64,000 nt of DNA from Antedon mediterranea (GCF_964355755.1 NC_092678.1:9646922-9710921); one strand, 5' to 3'; numbered from the stretch's first letter, positions 11,701 through 25,199 are shown. Numbers and translations: made by a program. Notes: a model not told the origin generated them from the letters alone.

Positions 11701-12830
11701 ATACGGGTATTTTTTTTCTTTATTTTTTAATTGAAAATAAATATTGTTTTTGAAAGTGAGATATTTTGAGGGTTGCAACTGTCAGGCCTAAACAAGTGAA
11801 CCTTTTTTAAAATCAGAAACAAAGTTGCATGGCATTATTTTTCATTGATTTATTATTCATTTCATATAAATAAAGTATTATCAGCTCTTCAGTCATCTAC
11901 TGTTTGAGGCGCAACGGGTAATGCTCAAGTTTGAGTGCTCGCAGTAGTGGGTTCGAACCTCTAGGGATATTTCTTTTCTTTTTTTTTTTATTGAAAATAA
12001 ATATTTTTTTTGAAAGTGAGATATTTCGAGGGTTGTAAATGTCAGGCCTAAACAAGTGGACCTTTTTTAAAATCAGAAACAAAGTTGCATGGCATTATTT
12101 TTCATTGATTTATTATTTATTTCATATAAATAGAGTATTATCAGCTCTTCAGTCATCTACTGGTTTGTGGCGTAACGGGTAATGCTCAAGTTTGAGTGCT
12201 CTCACTAGTGGGTTCGAACCTCTACGGATATTTTGTTTCTTTTTTTTTTTATTTAAAATAAATATTGTTTTTGAAAGTGAGATATTTTGAGGGTTGTAAA
12301 TGTCAGGCCTAAACAAGTGAACCTTTTTTAAAATCAGAAACAAAGTTGCATGGTATTATTTTTCATTGATTTATTATTAATTTCATATAAATAGAGTATT
12401 ATCAGCTCTTCAGTCATCTACTGGTTTGAGGCGTAACGGGTAATGCTCAGGTTTGAGTTCTCGCAGTAGTGGGTTCGAACCTCTAGGGATATTGCTTTTT
12501 TTTTTCTTATTGAAAATAAATATTTTTTTTGAAAATGAGATATTTTTTAGGGTTGTGAATGTCAGGCCTAAACAAATGGATATTTTTTAAAATCAGAAAT
12601 AAAGTTGCATGGCATTATTTTTCATTGATTGATCATTCATTTCATATAAATAGACTATTATCAGCTCTTCAGTCATCTACTGGTTTGTGGCGTAACGGGT
12701 AATGCTCAGGTTTGAGTGCTCTGAGTAGTGGGTCGAACCTCTAGGGATATTTTTTTTTCTTTTTTTTTTAAATTGAAAATAAATATGGATTTTGAAAGTG
12801 AGATATTTTGAGGGTTGTAAATGTCAGGCC
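8761..12830 (+). repeat. Satellite monomers between the two 7.55-kb duplicates
   Basis: Continuous ~260-bp monomers. There is an internal near-repeat: about 9360-9800 and 10410-10850 share the GAATGTCAGGCC...GATATTTTTT and AATATGGATTTTG variants. No ORF here is other than satellite-derived, and I see no RNA gene or other element. Confidence 0.85.
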
Positions 12831-15800
12831 TAAACAAGTGGACCTTTTTTAAAATCAGAAACAAAGTTGCATGACATTATTTTTCATTGATTTATTATTT
12901 ATTTCATATAAATAGAGTATCGTCAGCTCTTCAGTCATCTACTGGTTTGTGGCGTAACGGGTAATGCTCAAGTTTGAGTGCTCTCACTAGTGGGTTCGAA
13001 CCTCTACGGATATTTTGTTTCTTTTTTTTTTTTTTATTTAAAATAAATATTGTTTTTGAAAGTGAGATGTTTTGAGGGTTGTAAATGTCAGGCCTAAACA
13101 AGTGAACCTTTTTTAAAATCAGAAACAAAGTTGCATGGCATTATTTTTCATTGATTTATTATTAGTTTCATATAAATAGAGTATTATCAGCTCTTCAGTC
13201 ATCTACTGGTTTGAGGCGTAACGGGTAATGCTCAGGTTTGAGTTCTCGCAGTAGTGGGTTCGAACCTCTAGGGATATTGCTTTTTTTTTTCTTATTGAAA
13301 ATAAATATTGTTTTTGAAAGTGAGATATTTTTAGGGTTGTAAATGTCAGGCCTAAACAAGTGAACCTTTTTTTAAATCAGAAACAAAGTTGCATGGCCTT
13401 ATTTTTCATTGATTGATCATTCATTTCATATAAATAGACTATTATCAGCTCTTCAGTCATCTACTGGTTTGTGGCGTAACGGGTAATGCTCAGGTTTGAG
13501 TGCTCTGAGTAGTGGGTCGAACCTCTAGGGATATTTTTTTTCTTTTTTTTTTAAATTAAGAATAAATATGGATTTTGAAAGTGAGATATTTTGAGGGTTG
13601 TAAATGTCAGGCCTAAACAAGTGGACCTTTTTTAAAATCAGAAACAAAGTTGCATGGCATTATTTTTCATTGATTTATTATTTATTTCATATAAATAGAG
13701 TATTGTCAGCTCTTCAGTCATCTACTGGTTTGTGGCGTAACGGGTAATGCTCAAGTTTGAGTGCTCTCACTAGTGGGTTCGAACCTCTACGGGTATTTTG
13801 TTTCTTTTTTTTTTTATTGAAAATAAATGTTGTTTTTGAAAGTGAGATATTTTTAGGGTTGTAAATGTCAGGCCTAAACAAGTGAACCTTTTTTAAAATC
13901 AGAAACAAAGTTGCATGGCATTATTTTTCATTGATTTATTATTAATTTCATATAAATAGAGTATTATCAGCTCTTCAGTCATCTACTGGTTTGAGGCGTA
14001 ACGGGTAATGCTCAGGTTTGAGTTCTCGCAGTAGTGGGTTCGAACCTCTACGAATATTTTTTTTCTTTTTTTTTTTTTATTGAAAAAAATATTGTTTTTG
14101 AAAGTGAGATATTTTGAGGGTTGTAAATGTCAGGCCAAAACAAGTGGACCTTTTTTAAAATCAGAAACAAAGTTGCATGGCATTATTTTTCATTGATTGA
14201 TCATTAATTTCATATAAATAGACTATTATCAGCTCTTCAGTTATCTACTGGTTTGTGGCGTAACGGGTAATACCCAGGTTTGAGTGCTTTCAGTAGCGGG
14301 TTCCAACCTCTAGGGATATTGCTTTTTTTTTTCTTATTGAAAATAAATTTTTTTTTTTTGAAAATGAGATATTTTTTAGGGTTCTAAATGTCAGGCCTAA
14401 ACAAATGGATTTTTTTTTAAATCAGAAACAAAGTTGCGTGGCATTATTTTTCATCGATTGATAATTCATTTCATATAAATAGACTATTACTAGCTCTTCA
14501 GTCATCTACTGGTTTCTGGCGTAACGAGTAATGCTCAGGTTTGAGTGCTCTGAGTAGTGGGTCGAACCTCTAGGGATACTTTTTTTCTTTTTTTTTTAAA
14601 TTGAAAATAAATATGGTTTTTGAAAGTGAGATATTTTGAGGGTTGTAAATGTCAGGCCTAAACAAGTGGACCTTTTTTAAAATCAGAAACAAAGTTGCAT
14701 GGCATTATTTTTCATTGATTGATAATTCATTTCATATAAATAGACTATTATCAGCTCTTCAGTCATCTACTGGTTTGTGGCGTAACGAGTAATGCTCAGG
14801 TTTGAGTGCTCTGAGTAGTGGGTCGAACCTCAAGGGATACTTTTTTTCTTTTTTTTTTAAATTGAAAATAAATATGGTTTTTGAAAGTGAGATATTTTGA
14901 GGGTTTTAAATGTCAAGCCTAACCAAGTGGACCTTTTTTTAAAATCAGAAACAAAGTTGCATAACATCATTTTACATTGATGGATCATTCATTTCATATA
15001 AATAGACTGTTATCAGCTCTTCAGTCATCTACTGGTTTGTGGCGTAACCGGTAGTGCTCAGATTTGAGTTCTCGCAGTAGTGGGTTCGAACCTCTACGAA
15101 TATTTTTATTCTTTTTTTTTTAATTGAAAATAAATATTGTTTTTGAAAGTGAGATATTTTTAGGGTTGTAAATGTCAGGCCTAAACAAGTGGACCTTTTT
15201 TAAAATCAGAAACAAAGTTACATGGCATTATTTTTCATTGATTTATTATTTATTTCATATAAATAGAGTATTATCAGCTCTTCAGTCATCTACTGGTTTG
15301 TGGCGTAACGGGTAAAGCTCAAGTTTGATTGCTCTCACTAGTGGGTTCGAACCTCTACGGATATTTTGTTGCTTTTTTTTTTTTTATTTAAAATAAATAT
15401 TGTTTTTGAAAGTGAGATATTTTGAGGGTTGTAAATATCAGGCCTAAACAAGTGAACCTTTTTTAAAATCAGAAACAAAGTTGCATTGCATTATTTTTCA
15501 TTGATTTATTATTAATTTCTTATAAATAGAGTATTATCAGCTCTTCAGTCATCTACTGGTTTGAGGCGTAACGGGTAATGCTCAGGTTTGAGTTCTCGCA
15601 GTAGTGGGTTCGAACCTCTACGAATATTTTTTTTTTTTTTTTTTTTATTGAAAATAAATATTGTTTTTGAAAGTGAGATATTTTGAGGGTTGTAAATGTC
15701 AGGCCTAAACAAGTGGACCTTTTTTAAAATCAGAAACAAAGTTGTATGGCATTATTTTTCATTGATTTATTATTTATTTCATATAAATAGAGTATTATCA

Positions 15801-16310
15801 GCTCTTCAGTCATCTACTAGTTTGTGGCGTAACGGGTAATGCTCAAGTTTGAGTGCTCTCACTAGTGGGTTCGAACCTCTACGGATATTTTGTTTCTTTT
15901 TTTTTTTTATTTAAAATAAATATTGTTTTTGAAAGTGAGATATTTTGAGGGTTGTAAATGTCAGGCCTAAACAAGTGAACCTTTTTTAAAATCAGAAGCA
16001 AAGTTGCATGGCATTATTTTTCATTGATTTATTATTAATTTCATATAAATAGAGTATTATCAGCTCTTCAGTCATCTACTGGTTTGAGGCGTAACGGGTA
16101 ATGCTCAGGTTTGAGTTCTCGCAGTAGTGGGTTCGAACCTCTACGAATATTTTTTTTTTTTTTTTTTTTTATTTAAAAAAATATTGTTTTTGAAAGTGAG
16201 ATATTTTGAGGGTTGTAAATGTCAGGCCTAAACAAGTGGACCTTTTTTAAAATCAGAAACAAAGTTGCATGGCATTATTTTTATTGATTGATCATTCATT
16301 TCATATAAAT
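12831..16310 (+). repeat. ~7.55-kb-spaced satellite duplication, copy 2
   Basis: Second copy of 5281-8760. It has one extra monomer near 14640-14900 relative to copy 1, compensated by a loss elsewhere, as expected from unequal crossing-over. Part of it (13920-15000) is also repeated at 59630-60900. Confidence 0.8.
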
Positions 16311-19300
16311 AGACTATTATCAGCTCTTCAGTTATCTACTGGTTTGTGCCGTAACGGGTAATGCTCAAGTTTGAGTGCTCTCACTAGTGGGTTCGAACCT
16401 CTACGGATATTTTTTTTTTTTTTTTTATAAATAAATATTGTTTTTGAAAGTGAGATATTTTGCGGGTTGTAAATATCAGGCCTAAACAAGTGAACCTTTT
16501 TTAAAATCAGAAACAAAGTTGCATTGCATTATTTTTCATTGATTTATTATTAATTTCATATAAATAGAGTATTATCAGCTCTTCAGTCATCTACTGGTTT
16601 GAGGCGTAACGGGTAATGCTCAGGTTTGAGTTCTCGCAGTAGTGGGTTCGAACCTCTACGAATATTTTTTTTTTTTTTTTTTTTTTATTGAAAATAAATA
16701 TTGTTTTTGAAAGTGAGATATTTTGAGGGTTGTAAATGTCAGGCCTAAACAAGTGGACCTTTTTTAAAATCAGAAACAAAGTTGTATGGCATTATTTTTC
16801 ATTGATTTATTATTTATTTCATATAAATAGAGTATTATCAGCTCTTCAGTCATCTACTAGTTTGTGGCGTAACGGGTAATGCTCAAGTTTGAGTGCTCTC
16901 ACTAGTGGGTTCGAACCTCTACGGATATTTTGTTTCTTTTTTTTTTTTATTTAAAATAAATATTGTTTTTGAAAGTGAGATATTTTGAGGGTTGTAAATG
17001 TCAGGCCTAAACAAGTGAACCTTTTTTAAAATCAGAAGCAAAGTTGCATGGCATTATTTTTCATTGATTTATTATTAATTTCATATAAATAGAGTATTAT
17101 CAGCTCTTCAGTCATCTACTGGTTTGAGGCGTAACGGGTAATGCTCAGGTTTGAGTTCTCGCAGTAGTGGGTTCGAACCTCTACGAATATTTGTTTTCTT
17201 TTTTTTTTTTTATTTAAAAAAATATTTTTTTTGAAAGTGAGATATTTTGAGGGTTGTAAATGTCAGGCCTAAACAAGTGGACCTTTTTTAAAATCAGAAA
17301 CAAAGTTGCATGGCATTATTTTTTATTGATTGATCATTCATTTCATATAAATAGACTATTATCAGCTCTTCAGTTATCTACTGGTTTGTGCCGTAACGGG
17401 TAATGCTCAAGTTTGAGTGCTCTCACTAGTGGGTTCGAACCTCTACGGATATTTTTTTTTTTTTTTTTTTAAATAAATATTGTTTTTGAAAGTGAGATAT
17501 TTTGAGGGTTGTAAATGTCAGGCCTAAACAAGTGAACCTTTTTTAAAATCAGAAACAAAGTTGCATGGCATTATTTTTCATTGATTTATTATTAATTTCA
17601 TATAATTAGAGTATTATCAGCTCTTCAGTCATCTACTGGTTTGAGGCGTAACGGGTAATGCTCAGGTTTGAGTTCTCGCAGTAGTGGGTTCGAACCTCTA
17701 CGAATATTTTTTTTCTTTTTTTTTCTTATTGAAAAAAATATTGTTTTTGAAAGTGAGATATTTTGAGGGTTGTAAATGTCAGGCCTAAACAAGTGGACCT
17801 TTTTTAAAATCAGAAACAAAGTTGCATGGCACTATTTTTCATTGATTGATCATTAATTTCATATAAATAGACTATTATCAACTCTTCAGTTATCTACTGG
17901 TTTGTGGCGTAACGGGTAATACCCAGGTTTGAGTGCTCTCAGTAGCGGGTTCCAACCTCTAGGGATATTGCTTTTTTTTTTCTTATTGAAAATAAATATT
18001 TTTTTTGAAAATGAGATATTTTTTAGGGTTGTAAATGTCAGGCCTAAACAAATGGATCTTTTTTAAAATCAGAAACAAAGTTGCATGGCATTATTTTTCA
18101 TTGATTGATAATTCATTTCATATAAATAGACTATTACCAGCTCTTCAGTCATCTACTGGTTTGTGGCGTAACGAGTAATGCTCAGGCTTGAGTGCTCTGA
18201 GTAGTGGGTCGAACCTCTAGGGATACTTTTTTTCTTTTTTTTTACATTGAAAATAAATATTGTTTTTGAAAGTGAGATATTTTGAGGGTTGTAAATATCA
18301 GGCCTAAACAAGTGAACCTTTTTTAAAATCAGAAACAAAGTTGCATTGCATTATTTTTCATTGATTTATTATTAATTTCATATAAATAGAGTATTATCAG
18401 CTCTTCAGTCATCTACTGGTTTGAGGCATAACGGGTAATGCTCAGGTTTGAGTTCTCGCAGTAGTGGGTTCGAACCTCTACGAATATTTTTTTTTTTTTT
18501 TTTTTTTATTGAAAATAAATATTGTTTTTGAAAGTGAGATATTTTGAGGGTTGTAAATGTCAGGCCTAAACAAGTGGACCTTTTTTAAAATCAGAAACAA
18601 AGTTGTATGGCATTATTTTTCATTGATTTATTATTTATTTCATATAAATAGAGTATTATCAGCTCTTCAGTCATCTACTAGTTTGTGGCGTAACGGGTAA
18701 TGCTCAAGTTTGAGTGCTCTCACTAGTGGGTTCGAACTTCTACGGATATTTTGTTTCTTTTTTTTTTTTTATTTAAAATAAATATTTTTTTTGAAAGTGA
18801 GATATTTTGAGGGTTGTAAATGTCAGGCCTAAACAAGTGAACCTTTTTTAAAATCAGAAGCAAAGTTGCATGGCATTATTTTTCATTGATTTATTATTAA
18901 TTTCATATAAATAGAGTATTATCAGCTCTTCAGTCATCTACTGGTTTGAGGCGTAACGGGTAATGCTCAGGTTTGAGTTCTCGCAGTAGTGGGTTCGAAC
19001 CTCTACGAATATTTGTTTTTTTTTTTTTTTTATTTAAAAAAATATTGTTTTTGAAAGTGAGATATTTTGAGGGTTGTAAATGTCAGGCCTAAACAAGTGG
19101 ACCTTTTTTAAAATCAGAAACAAAGTTGCATGGCATTATTTTTTATTGATTGATCATTCATTTCATATAAATAGACTATTATCAGCTCTTCAGTTATCTA
19201 CTGGTTTGTGCCGTAACGGGTAATGCTCAAGTTTGAGTGCTCTCACTAGTGGGTTCGAACCTCTACGGATATTTTTTTTTTTTTTTTTTTAAATAAATAT

Positions 19301-19640
19301 TGTTTTTGAAAGTGAGATATTTTGAGGGTTGTAAATGTCAGGCCTAAACAAGTGAACCTTTTTTAAAATCAGAAACAAAGTTGCATGGCATTATTTTTCA
19401 TTGATTTATTATTAATTTCATATAATTAGAGTATTATCAGCTCTTCAGTCATCTACTGGTTTGAGGCGTAACGGGTAATGCTCAGGTTTGAGTTCTCGCA
19501 GTAGTGGGTTCGAACCTCTACGAATATTTTTTTTCTTTTTTTTTTTTATTGAAAAAAATATTGTTTTTGAAAGTGAGATATTTTGAGGGTTGTAAATGTC
19601 AGGCCTAAACAAGTGGACCTTTTTTAAAATCAGAAACAAA
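15480..19640 (+). repeat. 4-monomer higher-order repeat, period about 1.05 kb
   Basis: The tRNA-like starts cycle through GAGGCG, CTAGTTTGTGGCG, GAGGCG and TTATCTACTGGTTTGTGCCG. In order these are near 15560, 15810, 16080 and 16330, then 16600, 16855, 17110 and 17375, and again 18420-19200. The spacing of equivalents is about 1046 bp (15545 and 16591). The same 4-mer is seen from 7997, 37618, 39449 and 62820. Confidence 0.8.
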
Positions 19641-22500
19641 GTTGCATGGCATTATTTTTCATTGATTGATCATTAATTTCATATAAATAGACTATTATCA
19701 ACTCTTCAGTTATCTACTGGTTTGTTGCGTAACGGGTAATACCCAGGTTTGAGTGCTCTCAGTAGCGGGTTCCAACCTCTAGGGATATTGCTTTTTTTTT
19801 TCTTATTGAAAATAAATATTTTTTTTTGAAAATGAGATATTTTTTAGGGTTGTAAATGTCAGGCCTAAACAAATGGATTTTTTTTAAAATCAGAAACAAA
19901 GTTGCATGGCATTATTTTTCATTGATTGATCATTCATTTCATATAAATAGACTATTATCAGCTCTTCAGTCATCTACTGGTTTGTGCCGTAACGGGTAAT
20001 GCTCAGGTTTGAGTGCTCTGAGTAGTGGGTCGAACCTCAAGGGATATTTTTTTTCTTTTTTTTTAAATTGAAAATAAATATGGTTTTCGAAAGTGAGATA
20101 TTTTGAGGGTTTTAAATGTCAAGCCTAACCAAGTGGACCTTTTTTTAAAATCAGAAACAAAGTTGCATAACATCATTTTACATTGATGGATCATTCATTT
20201 CATATAAATAGACTGTTATCAGCTCTTCAGTCATCTACTGGTTTGTGGCGTAACCGATAGTGCTCAGGTTTGAGTGCTCAGGTTTGAGTTCTCGCAGTAG
20301 TGGGTTCGAACCTCTACGAATATTTTTTTTCTTTTTTTTTTAATTGAAAATAAATATTGTTTTTGAAAGTGAGATATTTTGAGAGTTGTAAATGTCAGGC
20401 CTAAACAAGTGGACCTTTTTTAAAATCAGAAACAAAGTTGCATGGCATTATTTTTCATTGATTGATCATTCATTTCATATAAATGGACTATTATCAGCTC
20501 CGCAGTCATCTACTGGTTTGTGGCGTAACGGATAATGCTCAGGTTTGAGTGCTCTGAGTAGTGGGTCGAACCTCTAGGGATATTTTTTTTCTTTCTTTTT
20601 TAAATTGAAAATAAATATGGTTTTTGAAAGTGAGATATTTTGAGGGTTGTAAATATCAGGCCTAAACAAGTGGACCTTTTTTACAATCAGAAACAAAGTT
20701 GCATGGCATTATTTTTCATTGATTTATTATTTATTTCATATAAATAGAGTATTATCAGCTCTTCAGTCATCTACTGGTTTGTGGCGTAGCGGGTAATGCT
20801 CAAGTTTGAGTGCTCTCACTAGTGGGTTCGAACCTCTACTGATATTTTATTTATTTATTTTTTTAATTGAAAAAATATTGTTTTTGAAAGTGAGATATTT
20901 TGAGGGTTGTAAATGTCAGGCCTAAACAAGTCAACATTTTTTTCAATCAGAAACAAAGTTGCATGGCATTATTTTTCATTGATTGATCATTCATTTCATA
21001 TATATAGACTATTATCAGCTCCTCAGTCATCTACTGGTTTGTGGCGTAACGTGTAATGCTCAGATTTGAGTGCTCTCAGTAGTGGGTTCGAACCTATACG
21101 GGTATTTTTTTTTCTTTTTTTTTTAATTGAAAATAAATATTGTTTTTGAAAGTGAGATATTTTGAGGGTTGCAACTGTCAGGCCTAAACAAGTGAACCTT
21201 TTTTAAAATCAGAAACAAAGTTGCATGGCATTATTTTTCATTGATTGATCATCCATTTCATATAAATAGACTATTATCAGCTCTTCAGTCATAAAATGGT
21301 TTGCGGCGAACGGGTAATGCTCAGGTTTGAGTGATTTCAATAGTGGGTTCGAACTTCTAGGGATATTTTTTTTTTTTTTTTTTTATTTGAAAATAAATAT
21401 TTTTTTTGAAGGTGAGATATTTTGAGGGTTGTAAATGACAGGCCTAAACAAATGAACCTTTTTTAAAATCAGAAACAAAGTTGCATGGCATTATTTTTCA
21501 TTGATTTATTATTTATTTCATATAAATAGAGTATTATCAGCTCTTCAGTCATCTACTGGTTTGTGGCGTAGCGGGTAATGCTCAAGTTTGAGTGCTCTCA
21601 CTAGTGGGTTCGAACCTCTACTGATATTTTATTTCTTTTTTTTTTTTAATTGAAAAAATATTGTTTTTGAAAGTGAGATATTTTGAGGGTTGTAAATGTC
21701 AGGCCAAAACAAGTGAACCTTTTTTAAAATCAGAAACAAAGTTGCATGGCATTATTTTTCATTGATTGATCATTCATTTCATATAAATAGACTATTATCA
21801 GCTCCTCAGTCACCTACTGGTTGGTGGCGTAACGGATAATGCTCAGGTTTGAGTTCTCTCAGTAGTGGGTTCGAACCTCTAGGGATTTTTTTTTTTAAAT
21901 TGAAAATAAATATTGTTTTTGAAAGTGAGATATTTTTAGGGTTGTAAATGTCAGGCCTAAACAAGTGAACCTTTTTTTAAATCAGAAACAAAGTTGCATG
22001 GCATTATTTTTCATTGATTGATCATTCATTTCATATAAATAGACTATTATCAGCTCTTCAGTCATCTACTGGTTTGTGGCGTAACGGGTAATGCTCAGTT
22101 TTGAGTGCTCTGAGTAGTGGGTCGAACCTCTAGGGATATTTTTTTTCTTTTTTTTTTAAATTGAAAATAAATATGGTTTTTGAAAGTGAGATATTTTGAG
22201 GGTTGTAAATGTCAGGCCTAAACAAGTGGACCTTTTTTAAAATCAGAAACAAAGTTGCATGGCATTATTTTTCATTGATTGATCATTCATTTCATATAAA
22301 TAGACTATTATCAGCTCTTCAGTCATCTACTGGTTTGTGGCGTAACGGGTAATGCTCAGGTTTGAGTGCTCTGAGTAGTGGGTCGAACCTCTAGGGATAT
22401 TTTTTTTCTTTTTTTTTTAATTGAAAATAAATATGGTTTTTGAAAGTGAGATATTTTGAGGGTTGTAAATATCAAGCCTAAACAAGTGGACCTTTTTTAA
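16511..22500 (+). repeat. ~6-kb satellite block duplicated at 37550-42760 (copy 1)
   Basis: The offset is about 21035 bp up to 19440, then about 20256 bp from 20250. Relative to this copy, the second has lost about 783 bp (three monomers) near 40490. Shared marks are the CATTGAAAATAAA monomer at 18245 and 39280, the 14-bp duplication at 20262, AAGTCAACATTTTTTTC at 20928, and the A-box deletion at about 21303. Confidence 0.8.
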
Positions 22501-23572
22501 AATCAGAAACAAAGTTTCATGGCATTATTTTTCATTGATTGATCATTCATTTCATATAAATAGACTATTATCAGCTCTTCAGTCATCTACTGGTTTGTGG
22601 CGTAACGGGTAATGCTCAAGTTTGAGTGCTCTCACTAGTGGGTTCGAACCTCTACGGATATTTTGTTTCTTTTTTTTTTTTTATTTAAAATAAATATTGT
22701 TTTTGAAAGTGAGATGTTTTGAGGGTTGTAAATGTCAGGCCTAAACAAGTGAACCTTTTTTAAAATCAGAAACAAAGTTTCATGGAATTATTTTTCATTG
22801 ATTTATTATTAGTTTCATATAAATAGAGTATTATCAGCTCTTCAGTCATCTACTGGTTTGAGGCGTAACGGGTAATGCTCAGGTTTGAGTTCTCGCAGTA
22901 GTGGGTTCGAACCTCTACGGATATTTTTTTTCTTTTTTTTTTTTATTGAAAAAAATATTGTTTTTGAAAGTGAGATATTTTGAGGGTTGTAAATGTCAGG
23001 CCTAAACAAGTGGACCTTTTTTAAAATCAGAAACAAAGTTGCATGGCATTATTTTTCATTGATTTATTATTTATTTCATATAAATAGAGTATTATCAGCT
23101 CTTCAGTCATCTACTGGTTTGTTGCGTAACGGGTAATGCTCAAGTTTGAGTGCTCTCACTAGTGGGTTCGAACCTCTACGGATATTTTGTTTCTTTTTTT
23201 TTTTATTTAAAATAAATATTGTTTTTGAAAGTGAGATATTTTGAGGGTTGTAAATGTCAGGCCTAAACAAGTGAACCTTTTTTAAAATCAGAAACAAAGT
23301 TGCATGGCATTATTTTTCATTGATTTATTATTCATTTCATATAAATAGAGCATTATCAGCTCTTCAGTCATCTACTGGTTTGAGGCGTAACGGGTAATGC
23401 TCAAGTTTGAGTGCTCGCAGTAGTGGGTTCGAACCTCTAGGGATATTTCTTTTCTTTTTTTTTTTATTGAAAATAAATATTTTTTTTGAAGGTGAGATAT
23501 TTTGAGGGTTGTAAATGACAGGCCTAAACAAATGAACCTTTTTTAAAATCAGAAACAAAGTTGCATTGCATT
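22501..23572 (+). repeat. Satellite monomers before the unique insert
   Basis: Four ordinary monomers, starting after the ~6-kb block match ends near 22500. Two have TTTCATGG instead of TTGCATGG (about 22514 and 22779). No gene or other element is seen. Confidence 0.85.
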
Positions 23573-23710
23573 GTCGTGGTACGTGAGACCATGCCCGGAT
23601 TGATTTGGAAGTTTTCTCCCCGGGTATCAAGCGTGCGAGGCTTGGCTCAAATGAATGCAATATCAAGACCAACAGAAAGACAACAAGTTGTTGATTGCCG
23701 TTATCAGACC
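23573..23710. other. Unique 138-bp non-satellite insert
   Basis: Starts GTCGTGGTACGTGAGACC and ends GCCGTTATCAGACC. Roughly half G+C, against about 30% around it. Compared with intact neighbours, it sits between GCATT and ATTGATTT and replaces the 7 bp ATTTTTC. There are no target duplications or terminal inverted repeats. The insert itself contains GACCAT...ATTGATTT, the same words found at its right junction. Both strands are open in one frame across the 46 codons. On the minus strand the reading is hydrophobic then basic (LVVFLLVLIL followed by HSFEPSLARL), faintly like a secretory signal, but too short to call a gene. Origin unknown. Confidence 0.8.
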
Positions 23711-24996
23711 ATTGATTTATTATTAATTTCATATAAATAGAGTATTATCAGCTCTTCAGTCATCTACTGGTTTGAGGCGTAACGGGTAATGCTCAGGTTT
23801 GAGTTCTCGCAGTAGTGGGTTCGAACCTCTACGAATATTTTTTTTTCTTTTTTTTTTAATTGAAAATAAATATTGTTTTTGAAAGTGACATATTTTGAGG
23901 GTTGTAAATGTCAGGCCTAAACAAGTGGACCTTTTTTAAAATCAGAAACAAAGTTGCATGGCATTATTTTTCATTGATTGATCATTCATTTCATATAAAT
24001 AGACTATTATCAGCTCCGCAGTCATCTACTGGTTTGTGGCGTAACGGATAATGCTCAGGTTTGAGTGCTTTCAGTAGTGGGTTCGAACCTCTAGGGATTT
24101 TTTTTTTTTAAATTGAAAATAAATATTGTTTTTGAAAGTGAGATATTTTGAGGTTTGTAAATGTCAGGCCTAAACAAGTGGACCTTTTTTAAAATCAGAA
24201 ACAAAGTTGCATGGCATTATTTTTCATTGGTTGATCATCCATTTCATATAAATAGACTATTATCAGCTCTTCAGTTATATACTGGTTTGCGGCGTAACGG
24301 GTAATGCTCAGTTTTGAGGGATTTCAATAGTGGGTTCGAACTTCTAGGGATATTTTTTTTTTTTTTTTTATTTGAAAATAAATATTGTTTTTGAAAGTGA
24401 GATATTTTGAGGGTTGTAAATGTAAGGCCTAAACAAGTGAACATTTTTTTCAATCAGAAACAAAGTTGCATGGCATTATTTTTCATTGATTTATTATTCA
24501 TTTCATATAAATAGAGTATTATCAGCTCTTCAGTCATCTACTGGTTTGAGGCGTAACGGGTAATGCTCAGGTTTGAGTGCTCTCAGTAGTGGGTTCGAAC
24601 CTATACGGGTATTTTTTTTCTTTTTTTTTAAATTGAAAATAAATATTGTTTTTGAAAGTGAGATATTTTGAGGGTTGCAACTGTCAGGCCTAAACAAGTG
24701 AACCTTTTTTAAAATCAGAAACAAAGTTGCATGGCATTATTTTTCATTGATTGATCATCTATTTCATATAAATAGACTATTATCAGCTCTTCAGTCATAT
24801 ACTGGTTTGCGGCGTAACGGGTAATGCTCAGGTTTGAGTGATTTCAATAGTGGGTTCGAACTTCTAGGGATATTTTTTTTTCTTTTTTTTTTTATTTGAA
24901 AATAAATATTGTTTTTGAAAGTGAGATATTTTTATGGTTTTAAATGTCAAGCCTAATCAAGTGGACCTTTTTTTAAAATCAGAAACAAAGTTGCAT
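23711..24996 (+). repeat. Satellite block directly upstream of the retrotransposon
   Basis: From about 23970 this matches 541-1566 (offset 23430-23431) and about 44860-45355. The last monomer is cut by the retrotransposon 12 bp into the unit. The monomer class is the one with GCATAACATCATTTTAC. Confidence 0.85.
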
Positions 24997-25000
24997 AACA
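24997..25000 (+). repeat. Target-site duplication AACA (left)
   Basis: AACA directly before the 5' LTR is repeated at 30990-30993 after the 3' LTR. The uninterrupted satellite reads GCATAACATCATTTT, with a single AACA. Four bp fits Ty3/gypsy integration. Confidence 0.9.
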
Positions 25001-25199
25001 TGTAATAAATTACCATTCCCTAACATATAGAGTAACATAGTATTTACATGAACATTCTAGAATAAGATGTTTTGATTTAAGAAACCATGTATAATTAATA
25101 AGAACAATCAAGAACATTCCAGAAGTGCTATTAATAGAAACTGTAATCATGTAATAATGAGAAGTATAAAGAATGATCTAGAAGGATAGGAGCATCTTG

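Larger units (their letters stand above)
1..24996 (+). repeat. tRNA-like ~260-bp satellite array, left part
   Basis: Head-to-tail monomers of about 260 bp (the first is 1-260, the next starts at 261 with the same AGTTGCATGG). All lie in one orientation, so the tRNA-like promoter boxes read on the + strand. Differences are substitutions, T-run length changes and a few deletions or recombinant junctions. There is no non-satellite DNA except the insert at 23573-23710. The left edge of the array lies outside the window. Small ORFs of 60-65 codons on the minus strand recur in many monomers because the T-run reads as lysines; I regard them as non-coding. Confidence 0.97.

Noticed and set aside
1-24996. 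CRISPR array
   Set aside because: The repeats are ~260 bp, contiguous and without unique spacers. Eukaryotic satellite.
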